In this document: positions 7,860 through 16,406 of the stretch, one piece after another
Layout of the letters: the number at the start of each line of letters is the position of its first letter
Numbering within the stretch: position 1 is the stretch's first letter
Source of the DNA: Fibrobacter succinogenes
GTDB lineage: Bacteria; Fibrobacterota; Fibrobacteria; Fibrobacterales; Fibrobacteraceae
Assembly (NCBI GenBank): GCA_902791475.1
Contig: CADAWC010000015.1
Span: 16,463-80,462, forward strand
Reading direction: 5' to 3'
DNA length: 64,000 bases
The notes under the pieces: model-generated
The model's input: only the letters and a program-made list of their open reading frames with translations
Database searches by the model: none
What the model was told of the DNA's origin: nothing
Made by a program: the position numbers and the translations under genes

Positions 7860-10127
7860 CTACAGTTTCACAGGTGCGGATTCTGACGGGGTTTCGTCGG
7901 GCTTGATTTGCGTGCGGGCATCGTACAGGCTCTTGGAAATGTGCGTAAACGCTTCGACAATGACGGGGTCAAAGTGTTTGCCAGCCCCTTCGGTGATTAT
8001 TGCCATAGCCTTTTCGTACGGGAATCCCTTCTTGTACACGCGTTCGGCGATGAGGGCGTCGAACACGTCTGCAACGGCCATGATTCGCGCGGAGAGCGGA
8101 ATTTCCTCGCCTTTGAGGTGGTTCGGGTAACCGGTGCCATCCCACTTTTCGTGGTGGAAGCTCGCCATTTCGATAGATTCCGTCAAGTAATCGGCATCAA
8201 AAGCGCCCTTGCCATCATCGACGATTTTCTGGAGAATTTTGCCGCCTTCGGTCGTATGGCTCTTCATGATAGCGAATTCTTCGTCAGTCAATTTGCCGTT
8301 CTTATTCAAAATCAAGTCAGAGACCGCAATCTTACCGATATCGTGGAGCGGCGCTGCCTGCTTAAGCTTGCGGACATAGCCATCCGTAAGTTTGTCCTTA
8401 AATTGGCCTTCGGCCTTAAGCTCTTGCGCGATAGCTTCCACATATTCGGCCGTCTTTTTAATATGGTCACCCGTATTCTTGTCGCGGGCTTCAACCATCT
8501 CGGCGAATTCCATAATGAGGACTTCTTGCATTCGCTGAATACGTTTGTTTTGTTCTTGAATGTTCTCGCTCTGTTCATGCACGTTTTTGATTAGACCAAA
8601 AGCCGTTTCTGCCATCGTGTAGAGAGATTCGTACAAATGCCCAATTTCATCTTTAGCATTGATCCCGAGGCTTGCCACATCATTCACGGCCTTGCGCATA
8701 TTGGACAAGTCCAAATTTGCACCCATGTCCAGCGCATAGTTAGCACGCATCGTGGCACCGGAAATTTTCATGGCTGCATAAGACATCTTGTTCACGGGCG
8801 CAACAAAGCCACGCTTCATCACTTCGATAATCACCATCATGATAATTAGCGAAAGCCCAAAGAACAGCGAAAGGAGCTTGATAAAGAACATCGCCTCGTC
8901 GCGGATGATGGATTCCATGGAAATGTCCGCGCCCACGTAAGCAACCGTCTTCCCGGCGGCATTTTTGAGGGGCCTATACACCGTGAGGAGCCAGCCAAAC
9001 TGGTCATCCGAAATAATGGGTTCAACTTCCTCGCCGTTCAAAAGCTTCGGCAGATATTCTTTAAACGAAGGTTCAACGTCAAAGACTTCGCCCGGTGCGT
9101 TAGCCGGCACGCCTTCGGTATCGAGGTCAAAAACCACATGGCAGCCATCAGGCAAAATTTTGTACACATATATATACTTTGTCTGCGAGAAACTTTCTCG
9201 AATGCCTGAAAGAACTTCGCGCGTGCGCTGGTAGCCTTCGACCTCGTAACCCCGAGCCAGGTAATCATCCACCTTTTCGGCATCGATTGCAATAGAGGCA
9301 GCCTCGGTCACCCCCCTTGCAATACTGACAAAATTATTGATGCAGTTGTCACGGTACAAGAAAAAGCCAATCATGCTCGCAAGTCCACCCAAAAGGACTT
9401 CGGCGACAATCACCATGATCACAACCTTGTTCAGCAAGGAATGGCGGATAGACTTTTTGTCCGAATTAAATCCCTTATCCGCATTCTTGTGCTGGAAAAA
9501 CTGGACATCTTTCAGCTCGTCCTTGATATTACGCGGAATAAACCTGTAAATAAGCGCAGACAAAAGAACGATAACACTTTTGTCAAAAATATCAATCACG
9601 ATATCTGCAACGAGCTGAGCGTTAAAACGATTCCAGTGCAGAACGTCATAGAACGCAATCGCGAACGGCGCAGAGATGCCTTCGCCAAAATTAAACCCGT
9701 ACAAAGCGTAAGTAAAGATAGAGCCAATGCCTCCGCCTATCAACGCAAACAGCAAGATGACAATGAGCAGTTTCCAGATGCTATGGAAGAACCCGCGGCG
9801 GAAAAGGAAAGTCGCTAATGTCGCAATCAAGACGCTCAGGACGCCGTAATACATCGCGACCGGCTCTGCAATTCCGTTGATGGCATTCACGCCAAAGCCG
9901 ACGATGACTGCAGGCAGGTAACCGCCGAGCATTGCCGTTAGCACGGTCCCCAGGCTGTCCAAGAAGAGTGGTATTCCAAAGAAAATCGCAAGTTTAGCGG
10001 GAATAACGTTCAGGAGCAGGCCCACAAGCATCAACAAGAGGATGTTCCTCGACCGCGAGAAAAATTCCTTAACAGAGCCCCACTTTTGTTTCAGGCTCAG
10101 TTTCAATTTCAAAACATACTTTCTCAT
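7860..10127 (-). CDS. membrane sensor HD-GYP phosphodiesterase
   Basis: 755 residues from the ATG at 10127, which has AGGAAG nine bases upstream. A TTG two codons earlier is possible. The first ~200 residues are polytopic and resemble ECF-transporter S-component/BioY-like membrane domains. An extracytoplasmic sensor region follows (about 250-400, with IYVYKILPDGCHVVFDLD and WLLTVYRPLKNAAGKTVAYVGADI, Cache-like), then another helix and linker. The C-terminus is an HD-GYP domain with HDIGK near 594 and HHEKWDGTGYP near 656, all ligands present. The family hydrolyses cyclic-di-GMP to pGpG/GMP. It probably couples an external signal to c-di-GMP removal. Confidence 0.88.
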   Translation of the reverse strand: MRKYVLKLKLSLKQKWGSVKEFFSRSRNILLLMLVGLLLNVIPAKLAIFFGIPLFLDSLGTVLTAMLGGYLPAVIVGFGVNAINGIAEPVAMYYGVLSVLIATLATFLFRRGFFHSIWKLLIVILLFALIGGGIGSIFTYALYGFNFGEGISAPFAIAFYDVLHWNRFNAQLVADIVIDIFDKSVIVLLSALIYRFIPRNIKDELKDVQFFQHKNADKGFNSDKKSIRHSLLNKVVIMVIVAEVLLGGLASMIGFFLYRDNCINNFVSIARGVTEAASIAIDAEKVDDYLARGYEVEGYQRTREVLSGIRESFSQTKYIYVYKILPDGCHVVFDLDTEGVPANAPGEVFDVEPSFKEYLPKLLNGEEVEPIISDDQFGWLLTVYRPLKNAAGKTVAYVGADISMESIIRDEAMFFIKLLSLFFGLSLIIMMVIIEVMKRGFVAPVNKMSYAAMKISGATMRANYALDMGANLDLSNMRKAVNDVASLGINAKDEIGHLYESLYTMAETAFGLIKNVHEQSENIQEQNKRIQRMQEVLIMEFAEMVEARDKNTGDHIKKTAEYVEAIAQELKAEGQFKDKLTDGYVRKLKQAAPLHDIGKIAVSDLILNKNGKLTDEEFAIMKSHTTEGGKILQKIVDDGKGAFDADYLTESIEMASFHHEKWDGTGYPNHLKGEEIPLSARIMAVADVFDALIAERVYKKGFPYEKAMAIITEGAGKHFDPVIVEAFTHISKSLYDARTQIKPDETPSESAPVKL

Positions 10128-10216
10128 ACCCAAATTCTTCCTTTTTACTTACATAAAATAAATAAAAAACAGGCCACTATCACGAGCTTGCAATAAAAAA
10201 CATCATATAAAAGGAG

Positions 10217-10242
10217 ATGCCCGCTCGGAGGCGGGCATGACA
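10217..10242. repeat. REP-like palindrome
   Basis: TGCCCGCTCGGAGGCGGGCA followed by TGACA. The same 25 bases recur exactly at 56906-56930. It lies downstream of the DUF1353-like gene. Confidence 0.8.
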
Positions 10243-10293
10243 CAACGTCAAGACAGGCATGACAATCACATTCGTTCAAAAAGACGAAGATGA

Positions 10294-10848
10294 TTAGCGG
10301 TATTCGAACTTGGCCTTGAACAAATGTTTGCAATTGTTGGAATCGTTGCCCCAATGGTCCGAGGCCCCCGCAAAAATGTAGATGCCAAGGTCAGCCGCAC
10401 CTGCAACCAAGCGGCTCATGCCTGCGATACGCCAGATGCCGCGGAGAACATCGTCGCATTCTTCGCGAGTGAGGTCAGCACCTTCGATGGTGCCCCTGCA
10501 CATGTACAAGCCGTCGTGGATAAACGGAGCCGAGTTGTAGACATCGTTACCGGCCTTGATATCCGGGACAACAAACTGGGCAAAAGACGGAGCCGAAGCG
10601 CCATCGGACATAAAGCCACGCTTGAACAGGCAGGTCATCAAAAAGTCGCGGGTCTTGCCATCGGCCTTGGTGTAGCGCGTTCCCTTGACGTACACGTAAC
10701 GGTCAAGCTTAAAGAAATACATCTTGCCGTTGCCATCAAACACGAGCGGGAAGTCGATCGTGACATCGTCCACGGTAATGGAATTTCTTTCTTTTTGCAA
10801 ATAGGTTCGACTTTTTACCTTGTCGATATACATTTTTAAGTTAGCCAT
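10294..10848 (-). CDS. DUF1353-like protein
   Basis: 184 residues from the ATG at 10848, chosen because AAGGAG sits five bases upstream. A GTG four codons earlier overlaps that site. The segment CLFKRGFMSDGASAPSFAQF followed by SAPFIHDGLYM matches the DUF1353 pattern (DGAS-x-P, then HD-x-LY), a family often found in phages and prophage-like loci. Other residues are unremarkable and there is no signal peptide. The function is unknown. The gene upstream on the same strand is another unknown, 97 bases away. No other phage genes are nearby. Confidence 0.72.
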   Translation of the reverse strand: MANLKMYIDKVKSRTYLQKERNSITVDDVTIDFPLVFDGNGKMYFFKLDRYVYVKGTRYTKADGKTRDFLMTCLFKRGFMSDGASAPSFAQFVVPDIKAGNDVYNSAPFIHDGLYMCRGTIEGADLTREECDDVLRGIWRIAGMSRLVAGAADLGIYIFAGASDHWGNDSNNCKHLFKAKFEYR

Positions 10849-10945
10849 AAACTCCTTCACGGTGCAACGCTATTGTGCACACGAAGTAAAAGATACGATT
10901 TTATTTGCAAGATGAAAGTAAAATAATTTGAATTTAGTCTAAAAA

Positions 10946-11677
10946 TCACGGGTTCACGAAGCATTCGGCGACGATAGCCCTTGAGCCATCATCGAGACTT
11001 GCCTTGGCAATCGATTTGGCACTTGCATTTGGGAGGCTTTTCACAAGAACTTTCGATGTTGCAGAATCGAGCAACTGGAATCGTGGAGGCGCCCCGCTTA
11101 CAATCGGGATTTCCGTTCGCGACACGTAAAGCGAGACTCGTGGCGTTTTTTCCACGCAATCAAACTGTACAGGATGTTCGCCATTCAGCGAATCGTTTAT
11201 TTGCAAGTCACGTTCAGCAAAACTGCCCGAGACGCAGTAACACCACCTCAATTTCTTTGTTGGAACTTTCACGGTGCAGGTCAGCATTTTGCGGGGAGTC
11301 AAATGGAGTTCGAGTGCAAAAATAACGCCAAACATTCGTTGCAATTCGGGCATGGAATCCTTCTTGCGCCCTTCAAAACACGTTCCATTTCCAGAAACCA
11401 CGGCTACCGGAAACTCGTCATGCGCAATGCAATCGAAGTTCGTCACGTTCCAGACTTCGGCAATGGAGGCCTTGACGTAAAAGAAAAGCGTCGTCTCTTG
11501 CGAAAAAGCAGCTGCAGGTGCCATTATACGAACTTTTCCGTCGTATATGCGGCACAAGGCTTCTTCCCTTTTTAAGATTTCAGCGGTCTCGGGAGAAGCG
11601 AGAACCTTAAAGCCACAAGAACTCCCATTATAATATTCGTGACAAAGCGATACATCTACAATTCTTGCGTATTCCAC
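10946..11677 (-). CDS. conserved-looking hypothetical protein
   Basis: 243 residues, cytoplasmic by appearance (no signal peptide or membrane segment). The N-terminus (ARIVDVSLCHEYYNGSSCGFKVLASPETAEILKREEAL) reads as an enzyme-like alpha/beta start; the rest is beta-rich with several Cys. AAAGGAGGTTG precedes the ATG at 11677. I do not recognise the family. It is the first gene of a possible two-gene unit with the DUF1353-like gene and lies opposite a 616-bp AT-rich gap. Confidence 0.7.
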   Translation of the reverse strand: MEYARIVDVSLCHEYYNGSSCGFKVLASPETAEILKREEALCRIYDGKVRIMAPAAAFSQETTLFFYVKASIAEVWNVTNFDCIAHDEFPVAVVSGNGTCFEGRKKDSMPELQRMFGVIFALELHLTPRKMLTCTVKVPTKKLRWCYCVSGSFAERDLQINDSLNGEHPVQFDCVEKTPRVSLYVSRTEIPIVSGAPPRFQLLDSATSKVLVKSLPNASAKSIAKASLDDGSRAIVAECFVNP

Positions 11678-12293
11678 TAAACAACCTCCTTTGGGGGCCT
11701 AAGAGATTGTCGCATGCCGACTTTATGATACAATCCAAAACTACCAAGAGCATGCTTCTTTGGTATTTTATTCAACACCTCAAACATTTTTTGCATCCCT
11801 TACATTTTATACAAATTTCCCCATTTGTATTATAAGTTTATTTGCATCACATACACCTAACGCCGCAATATAATTATAAGTACAGCGTTTTGCAAATTGT
11901 AAAATTTATTTTTCTAAATTTCAGTTGTTTTTAAAGACAAAATATTGTAATCGAGCAGACAAGCTAGAAGAAATTTATCACAAAACGAAGTTTAGAACAA
12001 CATTTTTCACAAAAAAGACAAATTCAAGTAAATAAAAGTTTTCGAACAGCTGTAAAAAGAACATATTCAAAGGCAAAACAGGCCTCATAAAAAGCCAAAA
12101 AGTATACTAAATACTATACGTATCATGTTATGATACAGCCCTATAATACAATTTGGAGCGAAAACCGCCCAAAAAGGCTCAAAAACGCGTTTTTTAAGCC
12201 TAAAGCGCCATCTTTACCATTTTGTAATAAAAATAACACATTAATTACAGCATGCTCCATAATAATAGAACCCACATTTATTAAATTATAACC
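11678..12293. other. 616-bp AT-rich intergenic region
   Basis: No coding region seen. It separates two divergent genes and must hold both promoters. It contains an inverted repeat at 12120-12136, a smaller one just upstream (GTATA...TATAC, 12102-12119), and another TATGATACAAT at about 11724. Such length and AT content suggest a regulatory region for the LuxR/TPR gene. Confidence 0.6.
12120..12136. promoter_or_regulatory. inverted repeat, possible operator upstream of LuxR/TPR regulator
   Basis: Perfect arms GTATCAT and ATGATAC around GTT, 158 bases before the regulator start. The ATGATAC half-site recurs at about 11724 next to the divergent gene. The binding protein is not known. Confidence 0.4.
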
Positions 12294-13634
12294 ATGTTTG
12301 AGCAAAATAAGCAGTCTGAGTTAACAGCCCGCCAAAAAGAGATATTGTCTCTACTACGCAAGGGACTCACCAATAACGAAATTTGTAAGACTTTGAATAT
12401 TTCGGCGAATACCGTCAAAGCGCACCTCGCCAACATCTATAAAATTCTCGAAGTTACAAATAGAACTGAGGCCGCTTCTATAAAAGCCGACGAAAAAAAT
12501 TTTAGCGACGATATCAAAAAAGACCTCAACATCATTTTTCTCAAGAAAAACGACATTTCTGCGTTTCCAAAAGCCAACGGGCTTTACTACGCGCTCGTAG
12601 AATCGCTCCATCAGTACCATATTTTTCGCATTTCAGACACGGCCGAGGCAACCGTAGAACCCGCATTTTCCATTGATGTTTCCGCCGCCGAAGACAAAGA
12701 CGAAACTTTATTCTTATCTATCAGAATTGGCTCGACACACGAAATACTTTGGACAACCTCTGTCAAGATCAGCTCAGACAACATTCTAGAGATTGCCCAG
12801 AAAGCGGCAATGCTTTTGTTCCGACACATCGTGCTTGCGACGGCCAATATAAAGTATACTCCCCAAAGTCCCATTCCCTATTGGTGGTACGCGACCGCGC
12901 ATTGCAACATCAAGTTCGAAAACCGCAGCAAGGAAACATTCAACTACTGCAAGGACATGCTCACGCCTCTTGCCACTGGCGAAATCTACAGCGAACAGGC
13001 GGCATACACGCTCGCGCTGGTCTACTACGTTGCGATTCTTGACAACTGGGGCAATTCCGCCGCCTACACAAAGCAGCTCGCCGAGCTCGCCCGCAAGACC
13101 ATGTTCAACGCCCCCTACTCCATCTATTCCCAGATGGTCGTGGCGTTCTACAACATCGTTATCGGCAACAAGAGCGAAGCAATTGCTTATTTCAAGCAGG
13201 TCATCGAGGCAAACCCGCAGACGATCATCGCACGTACCATCCTTATCCAGATTTACATGCTGATTGGCCAGAACGAAAACGCGTTGAACCTCATCAACGA
13301 ATGCGAGCGCCTGATTCCAGCAACTGCGGCACAAGCCTCCATCAAGCAAGGCAAAGCGTTCATCCTGCTTTTACAGGGCAAGTACGAGGAATGCATCAAC
13401 CTTGCAAACCAGATTTTGCTTTACACCCCCAAAGCGACCGTTTTGCGCCTGTTTATCATTTTCTGCAACAATAAACTGGGTAAAAAGGTCGAAAGCGAAG
13501 TTCAAATCAAGGAACTCTACGAGCAACACCCGGATTTTGATAAGCCGTACCTCGAACAAATCCTGAAAGGGGTCAATCCGCAAATACAAAAGCTGTTCAT
13601 GGACAACCTCCAGAACCTTTTTTTGCAAAAATAA
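12294..13634 (+). CDS. LuxR-type HTH protein with TPR-like C-terminal region
   Basis: 446 residues. Residues 9-65 are a LuxR/GerE helix-turn-helix (LTARQKEILSLLRKGLTNNE, then ISANTVKAHLANIYKIL), placed at the N-terminus rather than the usual C-terminus. A middle domain (about 75-190) is unassigned. From about 195 the sequence is all-helical with TPR-like pairs (EAIAYFKQVIEANPQTIIAR, YEECINLANQILLYTPKA). No receiver domain, so it is not a standard response regulator. The likely role is a DNA-binding regulator with protein- or peptide-binding repeats. A 35-codon ORF and a large hairpin follow on the same strand. Confidence 0.85.
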   Translation: MFEQNKQSELTARQKEILSLLRKGLTNNEICKTLNISANTVKAHLANIYKILEVTNRTEAASIKADEKNFSDDIKKDLNIIFLKKNDISAFPKANGLYYALVESLHQYHIFRISDTAEATVEPAFSIDVSAAEDKDETLFLSIRIGSTHEILWTTSVKISSDNILEIAQKAAMLLFRHIVLATANIKYTPQSPIPYWWYATAHCNIKFENRSKETFNYCKDMLTPLATGEIYSEQAAYTLALVYYVAILDNWGNSAAYTKQLAELARKTMFNAPYSIYSQMVVAFYNIVIGNKSEAIAYFKQVIEANPQTIIARTILIQIYMLIGQNENALNLINECERLIPATAAQASIKQGKAFILLLQGKYEECINLANQILLYTPKATVLRLFIIFCNNKLGKKVESEVQIKELYEQHPDFDKPYLEQILKGVNPQIQKLFMDNLQNLFLQK

Positions 13635-13722
13635 CCCATAAAACTACCCAAATGGGCTATTGCAATATAACCCATGGGGAATATATCTTTGGTCTATGCT
13701 TTTCACGGAGTGCAGGACCAAA

Positions 13723-13830
13723 ATGACGATAATAGACAAAATTATCGAAATAATCGATAAACCGCAGGCGGCAAGACTTAACGGCAAGCCCAAAGACAGC
13801 AAGCCTCGTTTGTCATCCCAGACGAGCTAA
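13723..13830 (+). CDS. 35-residue small ORF downstream of the regulator
   Basis: ATG to TAA encodes MTIIDKIIEIIDKPQAARLN followed by GKPKDSKPRLSSQTS. GGAG lies 12 bases before the ATG. TTGCAA and ATATAT about 15 bases apart upstream could be a promoter, and the palindromic CCCAAATGGG and CCCATGGG sit around it. A strong terminator follows at 13869. It may be a short peptide (amphipathic start, basic tail) or a leader. Coding status is uncertain. Confidence 0.45.
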   Translation: MTIIDKIIEIIDKPQAARLNGKPKDSKPRLSSQTS

Positions 13831-13868
13831 GCCTTCAAGCGTAAAAAAGATTAACACCTCAAACATAG

Positions 13869-13928
13869 TGCTGCAAGGACCTGAATTTGGCCACCTCCGG
13901 ATTCTCGGCCTTGCAGCATTTTTGTTTT
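13869..13928 (+). terminator. large hairpin with plus-strand T-run
   Basis: Outer stem TGCTGCAAGG/CCTTGCAGCA, inner stem GAATTTGG/CCGGATTC around CCACCT, then TTTTTGTTTT. The T-run is on the plus strand only and overlaps the tldE stop region. Confidence 0.75.
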
Positions 13929-15255
13929 AAGCGCTCACGCTGAGTTCGCTTACCGCGAGAGCGGGCACCTTGTAACTTGCAAACGGGTCGCGGTATTCGT
14001 TACCGACCGCCACAATGTTCTTGAGAATGTCGAAGAAATTACCGCTGAGGGTAACGCCATCCACCGGATGCTGGATGATGCCGTTCTCGCACCAGAAGCC
14101 GTGTGCTCCGATGCTGAGTTCACCACTCACGGAACTGCAACCGGAATTGCCTTCCAGGCGCACAATAAGCAGGCACTTCGGGAAGAGCTTGAGGAGTTCC
14201 ATCGTGGTCATGCTTCCGGGCGGCACGAGCAAGTTGTAGAAGCTCGTGGACATTTTGCTGCCAAAGCCACGGTCACCATTGCCGGTCGTTTCGCGCCCTG
14301 CCTTTGCAGCCGTTTCGAGGTTGTAAAGTGCAGAATTGAAAACGCCATTTTCGATAACCTTCACGCGCTTGGTGAGGCAGCCTTCGGAATCAAAATAGCT
14401 CTTGTGTTCGAACATTTCGCCGGTCGGATCGTTCCACATCGAGAACACATCACTTGCGATCTTTTCGCCTTCCTTGCCATCGAGGCGGGACTGTCCCTTC
14501 TGCATGGCTCCCGCATAGAACGGACGAGTGTACATGCCAATGAAGCGAGACGAGACGCGTTCCGAGAGGATCACCGGAATCTTGCCGCTTTCGATTTTTT
14601 TAGCGCCAAAGAGCTCCGTCGCATATTCGGCGGTCTTGCTTGCGATTTCTTCAACAGAAAAATCGTTCCAGTTGCGGCCGTTCTTGACAAAGTTGCCAAG
14701 CTTCTTGATGCCACCCCGGCTTGCGACTGCACCGGCACCCGCAGAAGCGCAGTTCGAACGAGCTTCGTAGAAAAGTCCCGTGTTGTTTGCGACGATGGAA
14801 TAATCCTTTTCAATATCGCCACCGAGGTACGGGATATTCTCGATTTCCTTGGACTTTGCAAAAGTCGCCTTTTCAAGCTCGATGCAGAAGTCCTTCACCG
14901 TTGCAAGGTCGAGCGATTCGAGCGCCGGGTTGTAGTTCGGTTCGCCCTTCGGGAGTTCCACCGCCTGCGGGAGCGTTATGTCGATTTTTTCGGTCCACTG
15001 CGTGTGGCAAAGAGCGTCCTTGAGCGTCTGGCGCAAGGCTTCGTCGGTGAGGCGTTCCGTATGAGCGTAACCCGGACGACCGTCCTTGATGACGCGGACC
15101 CCGAGACCTACGGAATCCGAGATTTCTGTGCTCTGGACCTGCCCCTGGAAGACGGACAAGCCTTCGGAATGGGTGTTAGAAGCGATAACATCGAACTGTT
15201 CGGCTTCGCCCTTGGCGAGGTCACACATGAAAGAAACGGCATCTTTAATATTCAT
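13927..15255 (-). CDS. pmbA: TldE/PmbA family metalloprotease subunit
   Basis: 442 residues, the normal length for TldE/PmbA. Typical family segments are present: an N-terminal SVGLGVRVIKDGRPGYAHT region, PVILSERVSSRFIG, the SRLDGKEGEKIASD stretch, GFGSKMSTSFYNLLVPPG, and C-terminal SGCSSVSGELSIGAHGFW. In E. coli TldD/TldE form a complex that processes microcin B17 and CcdA. TldD carries the zinc site and TldE does not. No tldD partner is in this window. The gene is monocistronic here. Confidence 0.9.
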   Translation of the reverse strand: MNIKDAVSFMCDLAKGEAEQFDVIASNTHSEGLSVFQGQVQSTEISDSVGLGVRVIKDGRPGYAHTERLTDEALRQTLKDALCHTQWTEKIDITLPQAVELPKGEPNYNPALESLDLATVKDFCIELEKATFAKSKEIENIPYLGGDIEKDYSIVANNTGLFYEARSNCASAGAGAVASRGGIKKLGNFVKNGRNWNDFSVEEIASKTAEYATELFGAKKIESGKIPVILSERVSSRFIGMYTRPFYAGAMQKGQSRLDGKEGEKIASDVFSMWNDPTGEMFEHKSYFDSEGCLTKRVKVIENGVFNSALYNLETAAKAGRETTGNGDRGFGSKMSTSFYNLLVPPGSMTTMELLKLFPKCLLIVRLEGNSGCSSVSGELSIGAHGFWCENGIIQHPVDGVTLSGNFFDILKNIVAVGNEYRDPFASYKVPALAVSELSVSA

Positions 15256-15296
15256 ATCGCAAGTATAATAAATCTACAAGGTATATATTGCGAGCT

Positions 15297-15353
15297 CAGA
15301 CGAAAGACGAGAGACGAAAGACGAAAGACGAGAGACGAAAGAGGTTGTTCTCG
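15297..15353. repeat. GACGAAAGACGAGAG heptamer array
   Basis: About eight tandem 7-mers alternating ACGAAAG and ACGAGAG, preceded by CTCAG. Related copies occur at 1628, inside a gene at 49090 and inside another at 50732. Confidence 0.85.
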
Positions 15354-15401
15354 GCATTCGTCATTCTAGAATTCACGCACGATAGAGGCTATACATCATC
15401 G

Positions 15402-15638
15402 TTATCGAGATGCGCGGCTTTTGCGTTCAAGCATTTTCCAGTAAGCGGCGGGGCTTCCCGTCACCGATTCAAGAGCGTTCGCCATCTCGGTCGAGATGCT
15501 GATCTCACCCGCAATCAGCTGGTCAAGCATTTCTACAGAAACGCCCACCCTGCGGGCAAATTCAGGCTTATCAATCTTGAGCCATTCAATTCCTTCGAGG
15601 ATCGCCTGTCCCGGCGTCGGGGTTCCATGTCTTGGCAT
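15402..15638 (-). CDS. HigA-like XRE antitoxin, solitary
   Basis: 78 residues. MPRHGTPTPGQAILEGIEWL, then an XRE helix-turn-helix (FARRVGVSVEMLDQLIAG), is the HigA/VapI antitoxin pattern; the usual length is ~95. HigA normally sits next to a HigB mRNA interferase and represses the operon. No HigB-like ORF is adjacent. The ATG is immediately preceded on the minus strand by a CCTAACACCTAATACC repeat with no Shine-Dalgarno sequence. It borders the AT-rich ATPase/nuclease operon. Confidence 0.78.
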   Translation of the reverse strand: MPRHGTPTPGQAILEGIEWLKIDKPEFARRVGVSVEMLDQLIAGEISISTEMANALESVTGSPAAYWKMLERKSRASR

Positions 15639-15639
15639 T

Positions 15640-15685
15640 GGTATTAGGTGTTAGGTTTTAGGGTTTAGGGGTTAAGGGTTATTCG
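15640..15685. repeat. TTAGGT-type degenerate repeat array
   Basis: GGTATTAGGTGTTAGG then TTTTAGGGTTTAGGGGTTAAGGG. It directly abuts the start codon of the HigA-like gene. The same family lies at 43808-43900 and 46262-46405. Confidence 0.8.
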
Positions 15686-15743
15686 ATGCACTTTGTCAAC
15701 ATACAGCATAACAAATCAAATAAACTCATTATTCAAATAAATT

Positions 15744-16406
15744 TCAATATTGAAAACTTTGTATAAAATTTTGATTAAACTCGTTCTCTGTATATGCTTG
15801 CGCAGATTTAAAAATATACGATTCAAGCTTTTTTAAAAAAGTAAACGAGTCTGGAAGTGGAAGATTAGCTTTTTTTGCTTCCCTCATTTTCGCAAGATAT
15901 TGTATATCTTCGCCATTATCCCAAGCCACTAAAACAAAGTGACAATGTTCTTTTACAAAATCAAACGGATTTATCCCAGATGAACATGAGCTATATTTTT
16001 CAAATAAAAAAAGTCCCTCTTCTTTCATTTCTTCGAGAATTTTCAACAGCCAAAAGACATTAGAATACGATTTTTCGATACATTTTTCTTTAGTCTTAGC
16101 TAGTTTTTGGTTTTTATATTCGATAAAATACCATTTCCCACTCGCATCAATTAAAAAAGCATCAACAGATGCCGGAGAATCGCTATTTTTCGTAGAACCC
16201 GCAAAATAAATTTTTCGCACTACATTCTGAGCAATCGAATCCATTGAAATAGCATTTAAATTTTGAGCCAGCGTAATATACTTTGGATTAGAAAGATCAG
16301 TATCATTAAGAGACGCATCTCTCAGAGTAGTTTCAATATCGGTAGGACAATTCTTTTTTGCGCAATAAGACTTTAACAATTGCAAAAAATCTTGATATTT
16401 GCTCAT
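15744..16406 (-). CDS. putative PD-(D/E)xK-type nuclease partner of ATPase
   Basis: 220 residues, AT-rich. Residues 82-98 (VDAFLID, then KWYFIEYK) give Asp82...Glu96-x-Lys98 on predicted beta strands, the core of a PD-(D/E)xK nuclease, followed by helix-forming KLAKTKEKCIEKSYSN. I do not recognise a named family and the nuclease call is inference. The ATG overlaps the stop of the upstream ATPase gene by one base (TAATG), so the two are translationally coupled. ATPase plus nuclease pairs of this kind include the Septu and Gabija anti-phage systems. The partner type here differs from the HNH or UvrD partners in those. Confidence 0.62.
   Translation of the reverse strand: MSKYQDFLQLLKSYCAKKNCPTDIETTLRDASLNDTDLSNPKYITLAQNLNAISMDSIAQNVVRKIYFAGSTKNSDSPASVDAFLIDASGKWYFIEYKNQKLAKTKEKCIEKSYSNVFWLLKILEEMKEEGLFLFEKYSSCSSGINPFDFVKEHCHFVLVAWDNGEDIQYLAKMREAKKANLPLPDSFTFLKKLESYIFKSAQAYTENEFNQNFIQSFQY

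Noticed and set aside
10294..11677. Prophage
   Set aside because: Only a DUF1353-like gene is phage-associated; no integrase, capsid, tail or att sites are seen.
14068..15369. 433-codon plus-strand open frame opposite pmbA
   Set aside because: Mirror frame of a conserved gene; composition is arginine-rich and without motifs.
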